From assembly GCF_022807975.1 (NCBI RefSeq), contig NZ_CP094358.1, forward strand, positions 3,286,001 to 3,350,000: a stretch of DNA of 64,000 nucleotides, written 5' to 3'. Numbering within the stretch: position 1 is the stretch's first letter; every line of letters begins with the position of its first letter. A model generated the notes under the pieces. It ran no database searches. It worked only from the letters and a program-made list of their open reading frames with translations, and had not been told where the DNA came from. Source of the DNA: Abyssalbus ytuae (lineage in GTDB: Bacteria; Bacteroidota; Bacteroidia; Flavobacteriales; Flavobacteriaceae). The position numbers and the translations under genes are program-made. Shown in pieces: positions 1-9,056 of this stretch.

Positions 1-1032
1 TGCTTCAGCACCGTCATAGGGATATACCGGAGCATTGTGTCCTGCTATGTTAGACCAGCCCCCGTTAAAATCATACGTCATCATATTAAAATAATCCATG
101 GTACTGGCTAACTGAGACCAGTTAAATCCGTCCAGTTTTGCCGGATCGGCAGCCATAGCGGCTGTAATAAGTTTATCAGGGCCTATGGCATTTCTTATTT
201 CCTGAACCAGTGTTGCGAAATTTGCAAAATCGGCATTTGAGCCCGTAAAGTTCATTCCTGCAAATGGACCCGGATATTCCCAATCAAGGTCAATGCCATC
301 AAATCCCATATTGATGAGTTTTTTACAATCTTCGATAAACCGGGCTCTTTTGGCCGCATCGGCCGCCATTTCAGGAAAATGTTTACACATACTCCATCCT
401 CCGATAGATGCCATTACTTTTACTCCCTTTTGATGGGCTAATTCCAATAACCCGGGAGCGCCTCCTTCTTTTGGCAGGGGTAAAGGCAGTACGCCACTTA
501 AACCCCATTCAGGATGACTCCATGTGTTTCCGCCCACCTGAACAACAAAACCCAATGCCTCCGCTCTTTGTTTCACATCTTCGTTTATCCATTGAATAGC
601 ATCAATTTCACCAAACAGAATGTGAAAGTCCCAGCTGCTGTAAATGTCACTATAAAGTAATTCGGCTGGTTGTTGTACGGCTCCCGACTGGTATATATTT
701 TTATTTCGGTGATCACCACTGTGCAATGATCCGTCTACAGCTACTCCAAAGAACGAATAATTAAGAATTGTATACTTGGAGTAGTCAATATTCAGGTGAG
801 TGAGTGCTCCCTGAGCCGGTAATCCTGCTGATGCTTGTTTCCATGCATCCCAGTTTGTAATATAACCGATAACCTGTTTGCTATGGTTGTTGGTGGTAGC
901 TGAACCACCTGTGTTAACCTGGGCGGTTATCCCCCCGGATGTAAAATAGAATAACAGAATTAAAAAGTAAAAATGCTTATTTAATTCTTTCAGAGTTGAC
1001 CACATTTTTGCAGTCCAATTAGAAATTTCCAT
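1..1032 (-). CDS. GH18 family chitinase, C-terminus cut by window edge
   Basis: Secreted endo-acting chitinase candidate. Translating the minus strand from 1032 gives an open frame that runs off the left edge (344 codons seen). A hydrophobic signal segment lies at about residues 16-35, followed by the start of a GH18 TIM barrel (KQVIGYITNWDAW). The barrel carries the GH18 signature DGIDLDWE, where the final Glu is the family's proton donor, then the downstream MMTYDFNGGW strand typical of the fold. A second in-frame ATG at 1005 would give a tighter signal peptide, so the start is uncertain. It lies beside SusCD, NagB and GH20 genes, which fits release of chitin oligosaccharides outside the cell. 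The C-terminal part is not visible, so further domains (carbohydrate binding, secretion sorting) cannot be judged. Confidence 0.9.
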   Translation of the reverse strand, partial: MEISNWTAKMWSTLKELNKHFYFLILLFYFTSGGITAQVNTGGSATTNNHSKQVIGYITNWDAWKQASAGLPAQGALTHLNIDYSKYTILNYSFFGVAVDGSLHSGDHRNKNIYQSGAVQQPAELLYSDIYSSWDFHILFGEIDAIQWINEDVKQRAEALGFVVQVGGNTWSHPEWGLSGVLPLPLPKEGGAPGLLELAHQKGVKVMASIGGWSMCKHFPEMAADAAKRARFIEDCKKLINMGFDGIDLDWEYPGPFAGMNFTGSNADFANFATLVQEIRNAIGPDKLITAAMAADPAKLDGFNWSQLASTMDYFNMMTYDFNGGWSNIAGHNAPVYPYDGAEA

Positions 1033-1162
1033 AATAAGGACGGTTTGGGTTTAAAAAATGAATTGTAAATAGATTAAATCATATTTGTAGTTTAAGTTTT
1101 GGGATGAAAAAAGTATAAATAATCAAAAAATGTAAGAAATTAATTCGCTGAACGACTTTACT

Positions 1163-1179
1163 ATGTTGATTTTCAACAT
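1163..1179. repeat. Perfect dyad upstream of the chitinase gene
   Basis: ATGTTGA, 3-base loop, TCAACAT, in the 230-base gap between the chitinase start and the end of the NagX-like gene. It lacks a following T-tract, so it reads more like a protein-binding dyad or an mRNA 5' hairpin of the chitinase transcript than a terminator. No clear TAnnTTTG box was found beside it. Confidence 0.4.
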
Positions 1180-1262
1180 TACTTTACCTATAAACAGATA
1201 TTTTTAAATAGAGGTATTGAGGAGAGGGAATATTACTTTTTTGTGTTATAAGTGTCAGTGTA

Positions 1263-2348
1263 TTAAACTTTTATAAATATTTTTTTCTTTTCCAGTATAA
1301 ATGCCAGCAGTGTATAAAATGAGACCACTACCAGAGCATACAGGAAAGAAGAAAGCTTAGCCGTGATAACATCATAAACAAATAAATTTTCAAACAACCA
1401 TCCGTGTAATGACCGGGAATCATCAACTTTAATCATGTAAAAGGCTTTGGATAAAATGCTTGACAAAAAATAAATAATGATGGCATTTGAACCGACACTT
1501 TTTATGATTTTTCCAAAGTTGTAATTTTTTGAATCCATAAAATAATACAATATGGCGAGTATTAAGGTGCCGCAACCTGAGGTTATGAGTACAAAGGTAC
1601 TGCTCCATAATGCTTTATTAACAGGGTAAAAAATTCCCCAGATTATTCCGGATATTAATAATCCCAGGCCTGTTGATATTAATAGTTTAAATTTATTTTC
1701 TGTTTTTTGTATTAACATTTCGCCTATAATAGTGCCTGATAATGCACTGATAATAGCAGGAATTGTGCTAAGAATACCTTCGGGGTCATAATCCTGTTTC
1801 CACATATGTCCTTTTAGTAGTAAGTAATCTAGATAATTAGCCCAGTTATCAGGACTTCTGTCCAGTGTAGGTAAAGAACCGTTAGGAAGTGGAATAAAAG
1901 CTACCCATAACCAATACCCTATAAGTGTAAAAATAGAGGTGATTATCAAAGCTTTCCTGTTTAAATTTAGATAAAGAACAGATGCAATACAAAATACAAT
2001 ACCTATTCGTTGTAAAACTCCGGGAAAACGTAATGATTCAGTTTCAATAAAAGGAAAAAATGGGGTAAATGCATTCAAGAATAACCCCAGTAAAACCAGT
2101 TTTACACTTCTTACAAATATTTTTTTATAGGTTTTAGCCGATTTTTCTTTTTTCTTGTAAACAAATGAAATTGAAACTCCTACAATGAATAAAAAGAAAG
2201 GAAAAACAAAGTCAGCTAACGTAAGGCCATTCCATTGTGCATGTAACAAAAGAGGATAAACATGTGACCAATCGCCGGGTGTATTTACCAAAATCATGAG
2301 TAAAATAGTAAGGCCCCTTAAAAAATCGACTGACTGAACTCTTTTCAT
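1263..2348 (-). CDS. NagX-like DUF5009 / acyltransferase-family membrane protein
   Basis: Polytopic inner-membrane protein of 361 residues with about ten hydrophobic segments. The N-terminus (RVQSVDFLRGLTILLMILVN, then an ADFVFPFFLFIVGVSI segment) is characteristic of the COG4299 / DUF5009 family, related to human heparan-alpha-glucosaminide N-acetyltransferase and called NagX when found with GlcNAc genes. The exact reaction or transport role of NagX is not settled; it is usually predicted to act on GlcNAc or chitobiose at the membrane. Its place next to a chitinase and a SusCD/nagB cluster supports a GlcNAc-linked role. It follows the LytTR regulator by only 12 bases, so it is probably cotranscribed with the two-component genes. 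Confidence 0.8.
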   Translation of the reverse strand: MKRVQSVDFLRGLTILLMILVNTPGDWSHVYPLLLHAQWNGLTLADFVFPFFLFIVGVSISFVYKKKEKSAKTYKKIFVRSVKLVLLGLFLNAFTPFFPFIETESLRFPGVLQRIGIVFCIASVLYLNLNRKALIITSIFTLIGYWLWVAFIPLPNGSLPTLDRSPDNWANYLDYLLLKGHMWKQDYDPEGILSTIPAIISALSGTIIGEMLIQKTENKFKLLISTGLGLLISGIIWGIFYPVNKALWSSTFVLITSGCGTLILAILYYFMDSKNYNFGKIIKSVGSNAIIIYFLSSILSKAFYMIKVDDSRSLHGWLFENLFVYDVITAKLSSFLYALVVVSFYTLLAFILEKKKIFIKV

Positions 2349-2360
2349 AATTTATAAAGT

Positions 2361-3089
2361 TTATTCTTTTGATAAGTTAGATTGGTTTTTTAAAATTTGT
2401 TGTTTGGTGTGAAGTATATAGTTGCGACCTATAGGGATTTTTTTCCCACCCAGATCCAATAAATTTCCTTCTATGGATTTTACTTTGTCTATTGCAATTG
2501 TATATGATTTATGAACCCGTATGAAATTTTCAGAAGGAAGCTCTTCGCTAATACTTGAAAGTGATTTGTGAGACATAAAATTTCCTTCAAAAGTGTGAAC
2601 TTTTATGTAGTCTTTCAGGCTTTCTATAAATATGATCTCGCTTAAAAGAATCTTCATTAATTTTTTATCAACCTTTAAAAATATATGGGCAGGTTGAGTT
2701 AATTCATGTGCAAAATCATTCTTTTTTAAAGAGAGCAGCCTCGCGGTTAATTTATTAATTGATTTTAAAAATCTTTTAAATGAAATAGGTTTAACCAAAT
2801 AGTCTAACACTTCCAGTTCATAACTTTCCAGTGCATATTCTTTATAGGCTGTGGTAATAATAATTTGCGGATATTCGTGCAGACTTTTCAAAAACTCCAG
2901 TCCATTCATCCTGGGCATGTTTATATCTAAAAATATAACATCAATATCTTCTTGTTCAAGTGTCATTAAAGCCTCGACAGGATTTTTGAAAGTGTTTACC
3001 AGCTGAATATTTTTAAATTCTTCTAAAAATGATTCAATAATTTCTATAGCCAGGGGTTCATCATCAATTATAATACATTTAATTATCAT
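2361..3089 (-). CDS. LytTR family response regulator
   Basis: Two-component response regulator of 242 residues. The N-terminal receiver domain has the acidic pair IIDDEP (D9, D10), the phosphoacceptor Asp in FLDINMPRMNG (about D55) and the conserved Lys in YLVKPIS (about K100). The C-terminal LytTR DNA-binding domain (about residues 135-235) contains the family pattern ENFIRVHKSYTIAI. Its start overlaps the kinase stop as TAATG, so the two are translationally coupled. Placed head-to-head with SusC and in line with the chitinase, it is the obvious candidate regulator of the chitin locus; this is inference from position. Confidence 0.92.
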   Translation of the reverse strand: MIIKCIIIDDEPLAIEIIESFLEEFKNIQLVNTFKNPVEALMTLEQEDIDVIFLDINMPRMNGLEFLKSLHEYPQIIITTAYKEYALESYELEVLDYLVKPISFKRFLKSINKLTARLLSLKKNDFAHELTQPAHIFLKVDKKLMKILLSEIIFIESLKDYIKVHTFEGNFMSHKSLSSISEELPSENFIRVHKSYTIAIDKVKSIEGNLLDLGGKKIPIGRNYILHTKQQILKNQSNLSKE

Positions 3090-4108
3090 TAAACAGGTAT
3101 TTTAAGTAAGATGGAGTATTGGTTGTTTTGTTCTGTTATATTTAACGTATAATTTATATTGTAAAGTAATTTTAATCTTCGTTTTACATTTTTTAAACCT
3201 ATACCACCGGGTTTTTTTTTGCTTTTCCCATTGGTATAATTATTAATAGATTTAAATGTAAGAAGGTTTTCAAATTTTTCAAAAGATATCATTAATTCCA
3301 TATAATCATTGTCTTTTACACCGTGTTTAAAAGCATTTTCTATAAAGGGCAAAAACAGCATGGGTACTACTTTAACACCATCTATATTCCCTTGAATGGT
3401 AACTTTTGCATTAACTCTCTTTCCATAACGTATTTTTTCCAGTTCTATGTAATTATCAATGTGATTTATTTCATCAAGTAAAGAAATACTTTTTTTGTTG
3501 GTGTCGTATATTACATAACGCATAAAGTCAGATAATTTTACCACCAGGTCCGGGGCATAATCTGATTTTTTTATTGTAAGGGCGTATAAACTGTTTAAAG
3601 TATTAAAAAAGAAATGAGGCTGTATCTGGGCTTTTAAGTATTTAAGTTCGGTTTGATACTGAAGTTCGGTAAGATGTTTATTTTTATTCATTACTGATAA
3701 AAAATCTACCGTAAACTTTATGGCAGAAGTTAACCCTAATACATACAATTCACCAATAGCCACGGCAATAAAATGGTTAACACTAAATGGTGACAGTCTG
3801 CCTTCAGCTTCCGGCCATATATCTTCTGTCACAAGCAAGAGGTTTAGTCCGGATCTCAAAAAATAGTGTACGCCCAGCATGGTAAACAAGAAGAATAAAT
3901 ACAAGGCGTATTTTTTTCTGAATATATATTTGGGAACCAGGTAATAAATATTAAAGTATACTATAAAAATATGTAGTAAAAATTCTACTAAATTAGACTT
4001 TAAAGAATATAAATAATCGTTAAAATAACTTCCCCATCTGATTAAATTGAATGAAAAATAGATGACCCAAAAATAAAGGTGGTATTTTAATTTAATGGTG
4101 TTATTCAC
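3089..4108 (-). CDS. LytS-type sensor histidine kinase
   Basis: Membrane sensor kinase of 339 residues. Four hydrophobic segments fill roughly residues 1-140, with no large periplasmic domain, so the signal is probably sensed in or at the membrane or through a partner. A short coiled stretch follows, then the His_kinase domain (PF06580) with the H-box LKAQIQPHFFFNTLNSLYAL, whose His is the phosphorylation site, and the ATP-binding region (FIENAFKHGV for the N box, GGIGLKNVKRRL for the G box). It is the first gene of a leftward operon: kinase, LytTR regulator (TAATG overlap), then the NagX-like gene. Confidence 0.92.
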   Translation of the reverse strand: MNNTIKLKYHLYFWVIYFSFNLIRWGSYFNDYLYSLKSNLVEFLLHIFIVYFNIYYLVPKYIFRKKYALYLFFLFTMLGVHYFLRSGLNLLLVTEDIWPEAEGRLSPFSVNHFIAVAIGELYVLGLTSAIKFTVDFLSVMNKNKHLTELQYQTELKYLKAQIQPHFFFNTLNSLYALTIKKSDYAPDLVVKLSDFMRYVIYDTNKKSISLLDEINHIDNYIELEKIRYGKRVNAKVTIQGNIDGVKVVPMLFLPFIENAFKHGVKDNDYMELMISFEKFENLLTFKSINNYTNGKSKKKPGGIGLKNVKRRLKLLYNINYTLNITEQNNQYSILLKIPV

Positions 4109-4236
4109 GCCCTGTTGACTTTTTGAAGTAGCTAAAAATAATAAAATAAATTATAGTTATTTAACTAATTTTTTGAAAATAAATTATGTTTTTTTATCAA
4201 ACATAAAAAAATATAAAAAACTGAACCTTGCAAAAA

Positions 4237-4262
4237 CACTATCATCTTCGGGATGGTGTTGA
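4237..4262. repeat. Hairpin in the LytS-SusC divergent gap
   Basis: AACAC, 3-base bulge, CATC, loop TTCGG, GATG, GTGTT. It sits about 90 bases upstream of the susC ATG, within the 245-base divergent control region. It could be a 5' UTR structure or a regulator site; no clean TAnnTTTG promoter box was identified in this gap. Confidence 0.3.
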
Positions 4263-4353
4263 TTATGTTTAAAATAATGTTGTTTGTCTAAAAAAAATTT
4301 TCATCACCTTACAATCAATTACTTTGGATACAATCATTAATCCATTAGTAATT

Positions 4354-7300
4354 ATGAAACAAAATAAACTAATACTTACATTTTTTTTATTGTTTACAGT
4401 AGTTTGTTTCGGACAAAAAACCGAAATAAGTGGTGTGGTCACCACTGCATCCGATGGTATGCCTTTACCGGGTGTAAATATAATAATTGTGTCAACCGAT
4501 ACCGGAACTCAAACGGATTTTGACGGACATTATTCTATTCAGGCATCGCCGGGAGATATTTTGAGATTTTCATATATAGGGATGAAAAGCAAAGAAGTTG
4601 CAATTACAGCAGCAAGTAATAATATTAATATTTCTTTAGAAGAAGATTATGAACAGTTAGATGATGTCGTTGTAACAGCATTGGGGATAACCAAAGAAAA
4701 GAAAGCCCTGACTTACTCTACTCAAGAAGTTGGGGGAGAAGAGTTATCCCGGGTAAAACAAACAAATCCCATTAACAGTCTTTCTGGTAAATCGGCTGGG
4801 GTAACTATAACTAAAAGTTCTTCGGGATTGGGAGGAGCTGTTAAGGTAGTATTAAGAGGAAACTCTTCTACTACAAATAATGATCCCTTATATGTTATTG
4901 ATGGTGTGCCTATGCTGAATAATGGTAACGGGCAAAATGGAGAAACACCTGGAGGTGATATTTTTGGAAATCAAATAGGAAACAGGGACGGAGGTGATGC
5001 CTTGTCATTAATTAATCCGGATGATATTGAAAGTATTTCGGTACTTAAAGGTGCGTCAGCAGCAGCACTTTACGGAAGCCAGGGAGCAAATGGGGTTATT
5101 TTAATAAACACTAAAAAAGGAAGAGAAGGGAAACTTACTGTAAATTTCAATTCTTCTATTACAATGGATCAGGTTTTCTCCCTGCCAGAACTTCAGACAG
5201 AATATTTTTCTAATTCGGTGGGACAACCAATCGCAGAAAATGGAAATGTGGCCGATCCCAAATCCTGGGGCCCAAAAGTGGGTGGAGCTCCCAACGCCGT
5301 TAATGATTTTTTTAGAATGGGAACCACCTCGGTACAATCACTTTCACTAACAGCAGGGAACGAAGTGGCACAAACCTATTTTTCTTTTGCAAATACACTG
5401 GCAAATGGTGTAATGCCTGAAAATAAACTGCTGAGAAATAATTTTAATTTACGGGAAACAGCTAAGTTTTTAAATAATAAAGTTAGTGTGTCAGCCAATA
5501 TTAACATATCAGATCAAAGAATTTGGAACCGGCCTACTAATGGGTTGTATTCAAACCCCCTTACAGGATTATATTTAAATCCGGTAGGAATTGATCTAAA
5601 CATTTATAAAAATCAGTTTGAATATTTTGATGAGTCTACAAATATGATGGATCAATATGCAACTTCTTTTGATGAAAATATTCAGCAAAATCCATATTGG
5701 CTTACTTACAGGAATCCCAGTAAAGATATTGCCCAAAGGGTGCTTGCCAATGTGAGTGTAAACTATAAAATTTCCGATGAGTTTTCCATACAGTCACGTG
5801 GTAGCTTTGATAAGTCGTTTTTTACATTCGATAAAAGAATGTATGCAGGAAGCGATCTTACTTTTGTTCCGGTCACCGGTAGATATATTTTGGAAAAAAC
5901 AGAAAACACCCAACAATATTTAGACTTAATTCTTAATTATAACAAACAAGTGTCAGACGATTTAGCCTTAACCGCAGTTCTTGGAACCAGTATGACAAAA
6001 TATAAAACAGGAGATCAAATTCTACTCGACTCCGGTATTGGAAGCGGTTTAACCTATCCGAATGTATTTACCCTAGCTAATTTTTCTGATACAAATAGTA
6101 TAGGTCAAAGCGTAACAAACAGAGAAGTACAATCAGTTTTCGGGTCATTAAACTTTAGTTTTAAAAACGTACTCTTTCTGGATGTAACAGGCAGAAATGA
6201 CTGGTCATCCACATTAGTAAACACTGATTCTAACTCTTTCTTTTATCCTTCTGTAGGTTTAACAGGAGTCATCTCCGATATTTTCAATATGCCGGAGTTT
6301 ATATCCTTTGCTAAAGTAAGAGCCTCCTATGCAGTAGTAGGTAAAGATATCCCGGCCTATGCAACAATCCCTCTAAACTATATACCTGTAGGCCAGGGTA
6401 ATTTTAGCATACCTACTTTTGGTGTTATTGAAGGAGAAACTTTAAAACCTGAAAAACAAAAATCTTTTGAGATTGGAACAGAATGGAGGTTTTTACAAAA
6501 CAGGATTGGTATTGACTTTACCTACTATAATTCAAAAACTACAGACCAGATATTTTTTATAGAAGCAGAACCCAATCTTAACGGCTATACTCAAAACATA
6601 GTAAATGCCGGAGAAATATCTAATGAAGGTATTGAACTTATGCTCAATGGTAAGCCATTTATTGAAGAAGATTTTAGCTGGACTACCTCCCTGAATTTTG
6701 CTCTGAATAAGAATAAAGTAATATCAGTTCATCCATCTTTAAAAGACGATGAAGCAATACTTACTGATCCCGGAGTTAACGGATATGGATATTCCTTAAT
6801 TGAAGGTGAAGATTTTGGAAGTATTCGCGGAAGATCAGTAATTAGAAATGAAGAAGGGTTGCCGGTTGTTACCGATGATGGTAGTGGAAACCTGGCTATA
6901 GAAGCTACCGGTTTTGAAACAATTGCCCACGCTCAGCCGGATTTTACGTTAGGATGGAATAATAACTTAACGTTAGGGAATTTTACACTTAACGTATTAA
7001 TTGATGCCAAAATAGGAGGAGACGTTGTGAGTGTTACAGAATCAATCAACGATTTTTATGGAGTTTCAAAAGCAACAGCCAATGCAAGAAATAACAATGG
7101 AGGTATGATAGATGTAGTAGATGTAAATGGAAATGCTTTACAAATGACTGCTCAGGATTATTATACAAAAACGGCAGGCAGAGACAAATTGTTAGGAGAA
7201 TATGTGTATGATGCTACAAATGTTAGCCTGAGAGAGTTTTCCTTAGGATATAATTTGAATTCGCCGGTGAATTTTATCCAAAACATTAAGTTTTCCTTAA

Positions 7301-7446
7301 TAGCAAATAATTTGTTCTTTATCTATAAAAAAGCACCTTTTGATCCAAATATAGCTGCAAGTACAGGTATAGGTTTGCAAGGAGTTGATATTTATGGTCA
7401 ACCTACAACCAGGAGTATTGGATTAAACATAAACATAAATTTCTAA
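4354..7446 (+). CDS. SusC/RagA family TonB-linked outer membrane protein
   Basis: Outer-membrane oligosaccharide importer, 1030 residues from the chosen ATG. A TTG ten codons upstream keeps the frame open, but MKQNKLILTFFLLFTVVCFGQ is a normal signal peptide, so ATG 4354 is preferred. The mature protein begins with a carboxypeptidase-regulatory-like domain (KTEISGVV...GVNIIIVST), then the SusC TonB-linked plug (DDVVVTALGITKEKKAL, LYVIDGVPM, DDIESISVLKGASAAALYGSQGANGVILI), then a large beta barrel ending in a terminal aromatic strand (GLNININF). SusC pairs with the lipoprotein SusD encoded 4 bases downstream. With GH18, GH20, NagB and a kinase nearby, the cargo is probably chitooligosaccharide (inference). 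Confidence 0.95.
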   Translation: MKQNKLILTFFLLFTVVCFGQKTEISGVVTTASDGMPLPGVNIIIVSTDTGTQTDFDGHYSIQASPGDILRFSYIGMKSKEVAITAASNNINISLEEDYEQLDDVVVTALGITKEKKALTYSTQEVGGEELSRVKQTNPINSLSGKSAGVTITKSSSGLGGAVKVVLRGNSSTTNNDPLYVIDGVPMLNNGNGQNGETPGGDIFGNQIGNRDGGDALSLINPDDIESISVLKGASAAALYGSQGANGVILINTKKGREGKLTVNFNSSITMDQVFSLPELQTEYFSNSVGQPIAENGNVADPKSWGPKVGGAPNAVNDFFRMGTTSVQSLSLTAGNEVAQTYFSFANTLANGVMPENKLLRNNFNLRETAKFLNNKVSVSANINISDQRIWNRPTNGLYSNPLTGLYLNPVGIDLNIYKNQFEYFDESTNMMDQYATSFDENIQQNPYWLTYRNPSKDIAQRVLANVSVNYKISDEFSIQSRGSFDKSFFTFDKRMYAGSDLTFVPVTGRYILEKTENTQQYLDLILNYNKQVSDDLALTAVLGTSMTKYKTGDQILLDSGIGSGLTYPNVFTLANFSDTNSIGQSVTNREVQSVFGSLNFSFKNVLFLDVTGRNDWSSTLVNTDSNSFFYPSVGLTGVISDIFNMPEFISFAKVRASYAVVGKDIPAYATIPLNYIPVGQGNFSIPTFGVIEGETLKPEKQKSFEIGTEWRFLQNRIGIDFTYYNSKTTDQIFFIEAEPNLNGYTQNIVNAGEISNEGIELMLNGKPFIEEDFSWTTSLNFALNKNKVISVHPSLKDDEAILTDPGVNGYGYSLIEGEDFGSIRGRSVIRNEEGLPVVTDDGSGNLAIEATGFETIAHAQPDFTLGWNNNLTLGNFTLNVLIDAKIGGDVVSVTESINDFYGVSKATANARNNNGGMIDVVDVNGNALQMTAQDYYTKTAGRDKLLGEYVYDATNVSLREFSLGYNLNSPVNFIQNIKFSLIANNLFFIYKKAPFDPNIAASTGIGLQGVDIYGQPTTRSIGLNININF

Positions 7447-7450
7447 GAAA

Positions 7451-9028
7451 ATGAAAATAATAAATAAATATACTTTGCTATCCCTGTTAGTCTTAATGGT
7501 ATGGGGGTGTACCGATAATTTTGAAGATATTAATACAAACCCTCATGGCATATCAAATGAGAGTTTAACACAAATGAATAATCATATAGGAGGTTCTTTT
7601 ACCCCTATGTTTTTAAATGTTTTTAATGCAAGTCCTGCCTGGAATTATCAGTTGCAACAAGGGTTAATCGGTGATGTATATTCAGGATATATGACACCAC
7701 CCACTCCTTTTGCAGGTAACGTAAATAATATGACATATTCATTGGTTGATGGGTGGAATGAATTTCCATGGACAGATGCATATAATTTTGTAATGCCCTT
7801 TGTATTAAATATAAAAAATGCAGTTGCAATAAGCGGTGATGAGTCAGGAATTAAGTTTGTTCACCTGGCAAATATTATAAGAGTACAGGCTATGCACAGA
7901 GTATCAGATATATACGGGCCTATACGTTATACCAAATTTGATGATTTTTCTACCACAGGTGAGTACGATCCACAGGAAACAGCCTACAATGCTTTTTTTG
8001 AAGAGTTGGGGGCAGCTATTAATGGTTTAAAAGAATTTGAAAGCGATGCCCAATTTGTTCCCTTTGATATGTCAAGTTTAAAAGGAGACATAGCCCTATG
8101 GCGAAAATATGCAAACTCTCTTCGGTTAAGATTAGCTATGAGAATAGTAAAAGTCAATCCCGCACTGGCACAAGAACAGGCAGAACTTGCCCTGTTAAGT
8201 GATGCGGGGTTTCTTGAAAGTACCGATATGATTATAAGTACCGGCTTTGTTAACCCAATATCAGTTATAAGCGATTCTTGGGGAGATATAAGAATGAGTG
8301 CTGAAATGGAATCAATATTAAAAGGTTTTAATGATGGTAGAATGGAGAAATTCTTTAAACCATCTGAAGATCCGGCTTTAGCAGGAGAATACAAAGGAAT
8401 AAGAATGGGAATAGAAATTGAAGCAAAAGGTCAGTATTTGGGGCATTCCGAATTAGGTAGCGTAATTGAAGGAGAAAAAATACAATGGATGGCAGCCGCC
8501 GAAGTTTGGTTTTTAAGAGCAGAAGCAGCTTTAAGAGGATGGAATGGAGCAGGAAATGCCCAAGCCAATTATGAAGAAGGCGTAAGAGCTTCTTTTTCAC
8601 AATATGAAGTTAGTGGAGTCGATGCTTACTTATCCGATTCAACAAGCACACCAAATGATTTTGTAGATGCTCTGAATGCCGATAATGATTATGCATATCC
8701 TTCAGAAGTGAAAATAGCATACAATCCTTTAGGCACCAATGAAGAGCAATTAGAACAAATCATTACCCAAAAATGGATAGCCATGTTTCCCGATGGTCAG
8801 GAAGCATGGAGTGAATTCCGGCGAACAGGCTACCCCAGAGTATTTCCGGTTGTTATTAATAATAGTGGAGGAACTATTGATACCGAAGTACAGATAAGAA
8901 GAATAAATTTTGTCATGCCGGAAAAAAATACCAATAGTGAAAATGTTGCCGAAGCAGTTGGATTTTTAGACGGGCCAGACACCGGGGGTACGCGATTATG
9001 GTGGGATGAGCCCGGAGGAAATTTTTAA
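7451..9028 (+). CDS. SusD/RagB family nutrient-binding lipoprotein
   Basis: Surface lipoprotein of 525 residues that would cap the SusC barrel and bind glycan. The signal peptide ends in a lipobox with Cys20 (VLMVWGC), followed by the SusD-like start FEDINTNPHG. The sequence fits the SusD-like family PF12771/PF12741: TPR-type helices (WRKYANSLRLRLAMRIVKVNP) and the conserved late segment QKWIAMFPDGQEAWSEFRRTGYP. It starts 4 bases after the susC stop and so shares its transcript. The mature N-terminus and C-terminus look complete. Confidence 0.93.
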   Translation: MKIINKYTLLSLLVLMVWGCTDNFEDINTNPHGISNESLTQMNNHIGGSFTPMFLNVFNASPAWNYQLQQGLIGDVYSGYMTPPTPFAGNVNNMTYSLVDGWNEFPWTDAYNFVMPFVLNIKNAVAISGDESGIKFVHLANIIRVQAMHRVSDIYGPIRYTKFDDFSTTGEYDPQETAYNAFFEELGAAINGLKEFESDAQFVPFDMSSLKGDIALWRKYANSLRLRLAMRIVKVNPALAQEQAELALLSDAGFLESTDMIISTGFVNPISVISDSWGDIRMSAEMESILKGFNDGRMEKFFKPSEDPALAGEYKGIRMGIEIEAKGQYLGHSELGSVIEGEKIQWMAAAEVWFLRAEAALRGWNGAGNAQANYEEGVRASFSQYEVSGVDAYLSDSTSTPNDFVDALNADNDYAYPSEVKIAYNPLGTNEEQLEQIITQKWIAMFPDGQEAWSEFRRTGYPRVFPVVINNSGGTIDTEVQIRRINFVMPEKNTNSENVAEAVGFLDGPDTGGTRLWWDEPGGNF

Positions 9029-9056
9029 TTTCTGTATTTATAAAAAGTAGTCATTT

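Noticed and set aside
4324-4353. TTG start ten codons upstream for SusC
   Set aside because: It would place nine extra residues before a normal signal peptide; ATG 4354 fits better.
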